A stretch of DNA of 11,967 nucleotides from Gammaproteobacteria bacterium (lineage in GTDB: Bacteria > Pseudomonadota > Gammaproteobacteria > SZUA-229), in NCBI GenBank assembly GCA_030641945.1, contig DAOWLL010000018.1, positions 1 through 11,967 of the forward strand. The letters run 5' to 3'. The notes under the pieces are model-generated. The model was not told the origin of the DNA, searched no databases, and saw only the letters and a list, made by a program, of their open reading frames with translations. Of the stretch, positions 1 to 6,337 are shown piece after piece; within the stretch, counting starts at the first letter, position 1; the number at the start of each line of letters is the position of its first letter. A program made the translations under genes and the position numbers.

Positions 1-91
1 AATATATAATTGATCAGAGGCTCCCTAACTATATAAACTGGTTTAAATACAGCCATTCACCCACATATAACAGTGTTGCCGGCGTTATAAG
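1..91. other. Short stretch after the ankyrin gene, no gene seen
   Basis: It holds the 3' side of the leftward ankyrin gene. The only structure noted is a short AT-rich inverted pair, TATAAC (66-71) and GTTATA (84-89), too weak to call a terminator. No coding sequence is supported. Confidence 0.4.
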
Positions 92-2080
92 CTAGAACAC
101 ACCAAACAGCTTGTTTTCGCTCTCGTGCTTGCGCAGCAACTCGATAATAGGTGTTTTTTCTCCAAGCTCAGCCAGGTTGATAGCCTGCTCACGTTTATTG
201 TTTCTCATATCAATATCAGCCCCGGCATCCAGTAACATGCTTACGCATCCGGCACTATCAGCCAAAACTGAAAGAATCAGCGGCGTGTTCCCAATACTAT
301 TCTTGTTGTTCACCTCAGCCCCTTTGAAAATTAACAACCTGACAGACTCAACATGACCACGGCTTGCGGCCATCATTAATGGTGTATTACCATCCGCCGC
401 CTTGACATCGACAGGCATCCCTTTTTTAACCAGCATTGATACAACATCTGTGTTATTCAGCACAGAAGCATGGTGTAGCAGTGTTAACCCGTTCTTGTCT
501 TTGCCGTGTATATTCACATAATTTCTGGTCAGGTAGCTTGCCGTCGATGCCTTGCCTGAGCCGACGGCATACCAAAGGGCATCATGACCCAATGAGTCGC
601 GCACTGTGGTATCCGCACCCGCCCCGACCAGGCGCTTGACTGTAGGCAGCGACATCGTTGTCACAGCCATCATTAAATCACTTTTGCCGTTTACCAGCGA
701 GTTATCTGGCCGCACTTTCATGTCCAGCAGCTGGATGCTGATAGTTTCATGCTTATTACGGATAGCATAGGACAATGCATTGCGATGAGACTTGTCAGTT
801 GCGTGCACGTTTACACCTGCTGCAACCAGCTTGTTGAAGGCTTTTTCCCTGCCATGCTCGCTTGCCCACATCAATGGTGTCTTTTTAGCTTTGCCTGCCT
901 TGTTTAAATCAGCACCATGACGGATAAGCTGACTGATAATGGCATCGTGCCCCTGCATGGCGGCACGTGAGAGCGGTATATGACCCTCATGATCCCGTTG
1001 ATTCGGGTCAGCCCCTTTCTTCAGCAGTACAGCGGTTACATCTTCCTGACCTCGCCATACCGCTATCATTAACGGGCTCCAGTTTTTATATACATCGCTA
1101 TTGCTGTTGTTCAGCGCAGCCAGCTTCTGCCTGACCGTCAACTTGTCTTTTCTCACCACGGGCAAACTGGCGCCGTTTTTCTTCAACAATTTCACTGTTG
1201 CGTCATGCTGTCCCTTTGCAGCCAGCATAATTGCGGTTTCGCCTTTCAGGTTCTTTGTCTTCAGTACGGGTTTGGCCGCCAATAATAATTTTACTGTTGC
1301 GCCATTACCTTTTGCAGCAGCCAGCATCAGTGCGGTATTGCCGTTTGCATCTATATGATTAGGCCTGGCGCCATTCATGATTAACTCACGCACCATCCCG
1401 GTATCACCCTGGGACGCCGCCAGCATCAATGGCCTGTCTCTGTAGCTGTCAGCAGCATTGGCATCTGCACCGTTCTCAAGCAGGAGCCTTGTCATCCTGG
1501 TATTTTTCCGGTTGATCGCTTCTATCAATACCGGCCGCCTGTATGCATCAACCGCATTCACATCAGCGCCTGCATCCAGCAATGCTCTAGCCGCATCCAC
1601 ATCATTCGCATTGACCGCCAGCACCAGTGCTTCATCGGGCTTCATATTGCCGGCTGTTATTGAATCATTAGCACCGCCCGCTTCAAGTCTCTCTAAGCGT
1701 TTTTTGGCATTGTTGTAGCCCTGCTTGGCAGCATTCTCATACCAGAAAACAGCTTTTGTCAGGTCCTGGTCTACGCCGATCCCTTCTTCATAAAGAACAC
1801 CCATTGAATACTGCGCACGCTTATATCCCTGAGCAGCCGACTTCTTCATCCAGTAGGCTGATTTTTTCGTATCCTCACGCGTCCCCTGCCCGTTACGGTA
1901 CAGCACAGCAAGATGGTACTGCGCTTCTTTATCACCTTTACGCGACAGCGGGTCGAGCACCTGGACTGCTTTAGTAAAGTCCCTGGTACGTATTGCCAGC
2001 TTCGCGTCGGACAGCGTTGCCGCATCAGCTGCGAATACTGCGAGTAAAAATATCAACGGTAAGAAAGTATAACGACTCAT
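92..2080 (-). CDS. Secreted Sel1-repeat / ankyrin-repeat protein (about 15 ankyrin repeats)
   Basis: This 662-residue protein probably acts as a periplasmic protein-binding scaffold. Residues 1-20 form a classical signal peptide (hydrophobic FLPLIFLLAVFA, cleavage after the ADA region). Two Sel1/TPR-like repeats follow at about 52-123, seen as AQYHLAVLYRNGQG and AQYSMGVLYEEGIG. From about 149 to 655 there are about 15 ankyrin repeats with typical TPLMxAA...LLxxGADVN signatures. The fifth is stretched by about 20 residues around KLTVRQKLAALNNSNS. No catalytic motif is visible. The ATG overlaps the stop of the upstream oxidoreductase gene as TAATG, which suggests translational coupling, and only a weak Shine-Dalgarno is seen. 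The fold assignment is firm. The partner is unknown; coupling to a redox enzyme suggests it holds or protects a component of the envelope electron-transfer system. Similar periplasmic ankyrin proteins are linked to redox stress in other bacteria. Confidence 0.93.
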   Translation of the reverse strand: MSRYTFLPLIFLLAVFAADAATLSDAKLAIRTRDFTKAVQVLDPLSRKGDKEAQYHLAVLYRNGQGTREDTKKSAYWMKKSAAQGYKRAQYSMGVLYEEGIGVDQDLTKAVFWYENAAKQGYNNAKKRLERLEAGGANDSITAGNMKPDEALVLAVNANDVDAARALLDAGADVNAVDAYRRPVLIEAINRKNTRMTRLLLENGADANAADSYRDRPLMLAASQGDTGMVRELIMNGARPNHIDANGNTALMLAAAKGNGATVKLLLAAKPVLKTKNLKGETAIMLAAKGQHDATVKLLKKNGASLPVVRKDKLTVRQKLAALNNSNSDVYKNWSPLMIAVWRGQEDVTAVLLKKGADPNQRDHEGHIPLSRAAMQGHDAIISQLIRHGADLNKAGKAKKTPLMWASEHGREKAFNKLVAAGVNVHATDKSHRNALSYAIRNKHETISIQLLDMKVRPDNSLVNGKSDLMMAVTTMSLPTVKRLVGAGADTTVRDSLGHDALWYAVGSGKASTASYLTRNYVNIHGKDKNGLTLLHHASVLNNTDVVSMLVKKGMPVDVKAADGNTPLMMAASRGHVESVRLLIFKGAEVNNKNSIGNTPLILSVLADSAGCVSMLLDAGADIDMRNNKREQAINLAELGEKTPIIELLRKHESENKLFGVF

Positions 2081-3378
2081 TATGCTGTTCCGAACTTGGT
2101 TTCTACTTCAATACCGATTGACTTGAGAAATGGTGTCGGCAAAATACCGCCAGCGCATACAATAATAGCGTCGTTATCGATGGTAGCTTCCTGGTCATTT
2201 GCCATTATTACAACCTTGTCATCGGTAATATGTTTTACATTTGAACTCATCAATACATTCAACTTGCCTTCCTTTTGCGCATTATCCACCTTGATGCGGT
2301 TCTTTTCCTTGGCGCGAGAGAATGCCTCACTTCGATATGACAAGGTCACTGTTGTTCCTGCTTCTTCGGCAATACTGACTGCCGCTTCCAGTGCACTGTC
2401 ACCACCACCGACAACCAGAACATGCTGATTCAAATACTGCTGGGGATCGATCAGGCGGTAGACCACCTTTGATTTATTTTCTCCCGGCACACCAAGCGTA
2501 CGTGGTGTGCCGCGTCTTCCAATCGCCAGTAATACCGCCCTGGTGCTGTAGCTGCTTTTCGTGGTTTTAACGTTAAAGCCAGTACCGTCAGGTTCGATGC
2601 TTTCTACGCGCTCGTTATCACTGATTTCCAATCCTGTTGATTCTACAATACCTTCCCAGAACTCCATTAAAGCTTCCTTGGTAGTTTCCCGGAATTGCAT
2701 TTTTCCTACAACGGGAAGCTTTACCGGTGCCGTCATTACTATTTTTCCGCGGGGATAATGTGAAACTGTACCGCCAAGTGACTCCTGCTCCAGCGTGACG
2801 GACTTGAGCTTAGCCGTCATAGCCGCGAGAGAAGCACCAATACCAGCCGGACCCGCCCCTACGATAACAAGATCGAGCTTTTCCTGACTGCCAATACCAT
2901 CCAGCTTGCGAATCGACTCAACTGCCTGCACGCCCTGGGTGACCGCATTACGGATCAGTCCCATACCCCCCAGTTCGCCCGCTATGTAAATACCAGGAAC
3001 ATTGGTCTGAAAATCATCATTAACCTGGGGAATATCAACACCCCGCTTCTCACTACCAAAGACAAGTTCAATAGCATTGAATGGACAGGCTTTCTTGCAG
3101 GCTCCGTGGCCTATGCAATGTGTCGGGTCAATCAAGTGGGCTTTAGCATGAATCAGGCCCAACACTTTATTTTCAGGGCATGCCTTGATGCAGCTGGCAC
3201 AGCCCAGGCATCGTAGATGATCAACAACAGGGTGCAGTGAGGCCGGCTCTGTCATTCCAGAGGCAACGGCTTCTTCGAAAATCTGTCTGCTGCTTCGGTG
3301 CTTACTCGATCGCTTCCACATGTATATAGCGAAGATAAGCAGCAACGGCAGCGAGTACAGCCACATCAACTGAGACAT
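2080..3378 (-). CDS. Membrane-anchored 4Fe-4S ferredoxin / FAD-NAD(P)H oxidoreductase (thioredoxin-reductase-like fold)
   Basis: This 432-residue flavo-iron-sulfur enzyme probably moves electrons between NAD(P)H and a membrane or ferredoxin partner. Residues 4-20 are one hydrophobic helix followed by WKRSSKHRSSR, which by the positive-inside rule places the enzyme in the cytoplasm. A ferredoxin domain has a full cluster motif (C57, C60, C63, C67) and a second motif with histidine in place of the second cysteine (C88, H91, C94, C98). The FAD site is GAGPAGIGAS at about 174-183, and the NAD(P) site is VVGGGDSALEAA at about 322-333 with YRSEAFSRAK downstream. The thioredoxin-reductase CxxC disulfide is absent, so thioredoxin is an unlikely acceptor. 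The segment GIYIAGELGGMG (129-140) resembles the end of the usual FAD domain but sits near the N-terminus. The start is supported by a strong AAGGAGG. The gene is divergent from the cytochrome set and coupled to the ankyrin gene. The fold is secure; the acceptor is inferred. Confidence 0.9.
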   Translation of the reverse strand: MSQLMWLYSLPLLLIFAIYMWKRSSKHRSSRQIFEEAVASGMTEPASLHPVVDHLRCLGCASCIKACPENKVLGLIHAKAHLIDPTHCIGHGACKKACPFNAIELVFGSEKRGVDIPQVNDDFQTNVPGIYIAGELGGMGLIRNAVTQGVQAVESIRKLDGIGSQEKLDLVIVGAGPAGIGASLAAMTAKLKSVTLEQESLGGTVSHYPRGKIVMTAPVKLPVVGKMQFRETTKEALMEFWEGIVESTGLEISDNERVESIEPDGTGFNVKTTKSSYSTRAVLLAIGRRGTPRTLGVPGENKSKVVYRLIDPQQYLNQHVLVVGGGDSALEAAVSIAEEAGTTVTLSYRSEAFSRAKEKNRIKVDNAQKEGKLNVLMSSNVKHITDDKVVIMANDQEATIDNDAIIVCAGGILPTPFLKSIGIEVETKFGTA

Positions 3379-3382
3379 GATG

Positions 3383-3390
3383 CCTCCTTT
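3383..3390 (-). promoter_or_regulatory. Ribosome binding site of the ferredoxin/FAD oxidoreductase
   Basis: The complementary strand reads AAAGGAGG four bases before the ATG at 3378. It is the strongest Shine-Dalgarno in the window and fixes the start of the oxidoreductase. It contrasts with the cytochrome genes across the divergent region, none of which shows such a site. Confidence 0.75.
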
Positions 3391-3481
3391 GAATCAGTAA
3401 CGGTATTACTGGATGAAATCTGATAACTGACTGGCATGATGATGAAATCGACCTTGAACGAGTGCTTTCTGAGTACAGGTA

Positions 3482-3490
3482 TATATAGCA
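3482..3490 (-). promoter_or_regulatory. Possible extended -10 promoter for the oxidoreductase-ankyrin pair
   Basis: On the leftward strand the sequence reads TGC TATATA, an extended -10 form (TG-N-hexamer), with no convincing -35 at 16-18 bp. Transcription would start near 3475, leaving a leader of about 97 bases before the ATG at 3378. This rests on consensus by eye only. Confidence 0.35.
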
Positions 3491-3533
3491 GAATTAATGT
3501 AAAACAAGACGACAAACAGGCCCCGTCACCGGC

Positions 3534-3556
3534 TGACAATATATGACATATTGTCA
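3534..3556. promoter_or_regulatory. Perfect 9-bp dyad (operator candidate) in the divergent control region
   Basis: TGACAATAT (3534-3542) and ATATTGTCA (3548-3556) are exact reverse complements separated by ATGAC. An overlapping dyad TGACA-TAT-TGTCA (3544-3556) also exists, so TGACA recurs at a 10-bp step before the inverted copy. There is no T-run, and the site sits inside a divergent intergenic region, so a dimeric regulator site is more likely than a terminator. It lies upstream of the candidate leftward promoter and about 160 bp from the rightward -10. The binding protein is unknown. Confidence 0.55.
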
Positions 3557-3622
3557 TGATTAATGATGAAAATTTAGCGGTAACGTATTAATATTAACCA
3601 TATCTACAATTATCTGACAACA

Positions 3623-3688
3623 TTTCCGACAAACGGTGAAAGTTTTTCCGACAAGCGGTGAAAACTTTTCCGACAAATTTTACACTTT
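3623..3688 (+). repeat. Three direct repeats with exact 22-bp period upstream of the cytochrome promoter
   Basis: The core TTTCCGACAA starts at 3623, 3645 and 3667, exactly 22 bp apart. The first two units also share the following CGGTGAAA and match at 19 of 22 positions; the third keeps only its first half. Each complete unit holds a partial dyad (TTTCCG and CGGTGAAA). A 22-bp step equals two helical turns, so all copies face the same side of the DNA. The array ends about 27 bp before the -10 box at 3715, a usual place for tandem activator sites. OmpR/PhoB-type regulators bind 11-bp-spaced direct repeats, which fits, but that assignment is inference. Confidence 0.7.
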
Positions 3689-3714
3689 TAACTAGACTGA
3701 ATGATGGAGATCGC

Positions 3715-3720
3715 TATAAT
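3715..3720 (+). promoter_or_regulatory. Candidate -10 box of the cytochrome operon promoter
   Basis: A perfect TATAAT lies 52 bp before the ATG at 3773. The region 17 bp upstream (around CTAGAC) is a poor -35, which suggests activator dependence and fits the repeat array directly upstream. The expected start site is near 3727, giving a leader of about 46 bases. Confidence 0.5.
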
Positions 3721-3772
3721 TCGCTTGGGATAATTATACCAAACATTGACAGGTACAGGGTACACCCTCGTT

Positions 3773-4693
3773 ATGAGCAACATAGACAGTATTCAAAGCA
3801 GCGGATCTTCAAACCAGTTACAGGGCGCCGGCACTGGCCAACCCGGAAAATCACTTTTTAATTTTATAACTACACCTTTCGCGTTTCTGCAGGCCCACCT
3901 GTTTGCAATCAGTGTGGTAGCCATTCTCCTGTTTGGCTGGACGCAACGCAACTCCAACTATCTGAGCGCCGAAAATGGCACCGGCTATATTCTCGGCATC
4001 GTTGGCGGCAGCCTGATGATTTTACTGCTGCTCTATCCACTGAGCAAAAGACTGCCGTTACTCGCACGCATGATACCCATACGCTACTGGTTTGGTATTC
4101 ACATGCTTTTTGGCATCATCGGCCCGGTTATGATTCTGTTTCATTCCAATTTTCATATTGGCTCGACCAACAGCACGATTGCACTGGTTTGCATGCTGCT
4201 GGTAGCAGGCAGCGGACTGATTGGACGCTACATATATACGCACATCCATCACGGACTTTATGGCAAGCGTATGACACTCGAAGAATTAAAACATGAGCTT
4301 GAAACTAATCACACGGTATTGTTACGTATCTACGAGCTGGATGTAAACCTGAAAAACCTGCTTGCAACTATGGAGCGCAGGGCGTTGCAACAGTATACGG
4401 GTATTATGAAAAGCTTTATGCACGCCATTTCACTTGCTATTGATTCACGCCGACTGAAGTCCAGAATTATGCGGCTATTAAACAGCAGCTTAAAAAACAG
4501 TAAATCTATAGCAATACCGGACAGCACACTTACAAAAGAATTTGTTCACCGCTATACGGCTGCACTACGCAAGATAGTCACATTTCGTATTTATGAGCGG
4601 CTTTTTTCGCTGTGGCATATTCTTCACTTACCATTGTTTATCATGATGATTATTACAGCGGTAATTCACATTTTTGCGGTACATCTGTACTGA
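3773..4693 (+). CDS. Inner-membrane dihaem b-type cytochrome (quinone/ferric-reductase-like), entry module of the conduit
   Basis: This 306-residue membrane protein has about five transmembrane helices (near 42-58, 70-90, 106-124, 134-152 and 282-302). Two histidine pairs spaced H-x13-H are visible, H110/H124 in helix 3 and H285/H299 in helix 5, as in helix bundles that hold two b haems; H128, H157, H159 and H160 lie nearby. The basic loop SKRLPLLARM and a long helical basic segment (about 160-275) would face the cytoplasm. The ATG at 3773 is chosen over an in-frame TTG at 3746, which would only add nine residues between the promoter and the natural methionine. Neither start has a good Shine-Dalgarno. 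The gene leads the cytochrome set, with 25 bp to the next gene. I infer that it exchanges electrons between the quinone pool (or the neighbouring flavoprotein) and the periplasmic cytochromes. The family name is uncertain. Confidence 0.8.
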   Translation: MSNIDSIQSSGSSNQLQGAGTGQPGKSLFNFITTPFAFLQAHLFAISVVAILLFGWTQRNSNYLSAENGTGYILGIVGGSLMILLLLYPLSKRLPLLARMIPIRYWFGIHMLFGIIGPVMILFHSNFHIGSTNSTIALVCMLLVAGSGLIGRYIYTHIHHGLYGKRMTLEELKHELETNHTVLLRIYELDVNLKNLLATMERRALQQYTGIMKSFMHAISLAIDSRRLKSRIMRLLNSSLKNSKSIAIPDSTLTKEFVHRYTAALRKIVTFRIYERLFSLWHILHLPLFIMMIITAVIHIFAVHLY

Positions 4694-4718
4694 TCGCGAT
4701 AGTGCTTTATAACATATC

Positions 4719-6323
4719 ATGCAACTCTATTTATCTGCCTTGATCAGGCTCATTATCCCCATCTCTATAATGATAATGTCACCAGCCAGCAACGCAGACA
4801 CCCTGAAATCACTGTTGATGCCCGGCCCTGTTATCACCGCTCACGAGAAATACGAGGAAGACTGTGACCAGTGCCACGACACATCAAGCAAGGCAAAACA
4901 GGGAAAACTATGCCTGCAATGTCATGACCACGAAAACATACTGCATGACATAAATAACAAAGAAGGCTTTCATGGACGTTTACCCAAGTCGGCAAAATCC
5001 GATTGCAAGCATTGCCATACAGAACACGAAGGCAGAAATGCAAAAATAATCTTACTGGACCCATCTACCTTCGATCATTCGAAAACAGATTATCTACTCA
5101 AAGGCGCTCATGCGCGCACGGCCTGTAAGTCCTGCCATGAACCGAAAAAGAAATACTCTGAAGCGCCACACGAGTGTTATGCCTGCCACGAGAAAACAGA
5201 TGTTCATGATGGCAAGCAGAAAAAATGCGGCGATTGCCACTCGGCTCAAAGCTGGAAACAGGACGCATTTGATCATGACAAAAAAACGGATTTCCCGCTT
5301 AAAGGTGCACACAAGGAAACAATTTGCTCCTCTTGTCATATTAACCAGAAATACAAGGACACACCGGACACATGTATAGGCTGTCATAAGATCCAGGACA
5401 TCCACCAGGGCGGCTATGGTAAAAAGTGCGACAGCTGCCACAGCTCAGAACGATGGGACAAGATCGCTTTTGATCATGGCAAGGAAACGGATTTTCGCTT
5501 ACTCGGCCAGCATAAGAAAGCCGAGTGCAACAGTTGCCACACAGCCGAGATCTTGAAAAAGAAAAAGAAGAAGAAAGAGAAACTACCAACTGACTGTTTC
5601 GGCTGCCATAAGCACGATGACAGCCACAAAGGCAGAAATGGAAAGAAGTGCAATGACTGCCATAACTCGACATCATGGCAGAAACACAAATTCGATCATG
5701 GCAAAAAAACAGATTTCCCTCTTCTTGGGAAACACAAAAAGCTGTCTTGTTCATTTTGCCACAAGGGCGAGCTTGAAGAAGAAGAGCTGAAATCCGCCTG
5801 TATTGGTTGCCATAAAAAAGATGATGTTCATCGTGGCAAACAGGGCAAGCAATGCAACAATTGCCATAATGAAAAAGGCTGGCGAGATAGCGTGTTCTTT
5901 GACCACGACCTGTCCAGCTTTCCCCTCATCGGCATGCATGCCGCTATCCAGTGCGAAGAGTGCCACCTGACTTCCGTATACAGCTCGACCAGGAGCGAAT
6001 GTAATACATGTCATGCCGGCGATGATGTACACAAAACGCGCCTTGGCACTGACTGCGAAACATGCCACAACCCGAACTCATGGGAAAACTGGCTGTTTGA
6101 CCATGACGAGGCAACACAATTCGAGATAGATGGCGCTCATGAAGACGCGGGTTGCTATGACTGCCACAAAACAAATTCCAAAGGAAAACTGAAAGCATCA
6201 CGCGACTGTATTTTCTGTCATCGCAGCCAGGATATTCATAACAGGCAGTTCGGCAGACAGTGCGGAAAATGCCATAGCACAGAAAGCTTCAAAGACGTCA
6301 ATATCAATAATATCAATCGATAA
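4719..6323 (+). CDS. Periplasmic 21-haem cytochrome c built of seven tri-haem (c7-like) units
   Basis: This 534-residue protein is an electron wire. The signal peptide spans 1-26 (cleavage after SNA, before DTL). I count 21 CxxCH motifs, with first cysteines at residues 49, 65, 96, 136, 153, 170, 203, 219, 237, 270, 293, 311, 344, 361, 379, 412, 428, 446, 479, 497 and 515. After an N-terminal group of three, six repeats each begin FDHxxxTDFPLxGxH (at 118, 184, 251, 325, 394, 460) and carry three haems, with a step of 66-74 residues. The extra FDH and GAH histidines are probable distal ligands, giving bis-His haems. This resembles polymers of tri-haem cytochrome c7 known in Geobacter. The third unit has an insertion of seven lysines (280-286). 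The start has no clear Shine-Dalgarno. The gene lies between the membrane cytochrome b and the 14-haem protein, 14 bp before the latter. Confidence 0.95.
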   Translation: MQLYLSALIRLIIPISIMIMSPASNADTLKSLLMPGPVITAHEKYEEDCDQCHDTSSKAKQGKLCLQCHDHENILHDINNKEGFHGRLPKSAKSDCKHCHTEHEGRNAKIILLDPSTFDHSKTDYLLKGAHARTACKSCHEPKKKYSEAPHECYACHEKTDVHDGKQKKCGDCHSAQSWKQDAFDHDKKTDFPLKGAHKETICSSCHINQKYKDTPDTCIGCHKIQDIHQGGYGKKCDSCHSSERWDKIAFDHGKETDFRLLGQHKKAECNSCHTAEILKKKKKKKEKLPTDCFGCHKHDDSHKGRNGKKCNDCHNSTSWQKHKFDHGKKTDFPLLGKHKKLSCSFCHKGELEEEELKSACIGCHKKDDVHRGKQGKQCNNCHNEKGWRDSVFFDHDLSSFPLIGMHAAIQCEECHLTSVYSSTRSECNTCHAGDDVHKTRLGTDCETCHNPNSWENWLFDHDEATQFEIDGAHEDAGCYDCHKTNSKGKLKASRDCIFCHRSQDIHNRQFGRQCGKCHSTESFKDVNINNINR

Positions 6324-6337
6324 CCGGTACGCATCTC

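Noticed and set aside
66..89. Inverted pair TATAAC / GTTATA after the ankyrin gene as a terminator
   Set aside because: The stem is only six AT-rich pairs with a 12-base loop and no T-run.
3366..3557. Leftward 63-codon open frame overlapping the oxidoreductase start
   Set aside because: It covers the dyad and the candidate promoter, has no Shine-Dalgarno and no recognisable domain, and overlaps a well-supported start. A chance frame in the leader is more likely.
3746..3772. TTG start nine codons upstream for the cytochrome b gene
   Set aside because: There is no ribosome site, the extra residues add no feature, and a methionine lies at 3773.
5094..6201. Several antisense open frames across the 21-haem gene
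   Set aside because: They mirror the biased codons of repeated Cys/His/Lys motifs on the other strand. Their products have no plausible domain.
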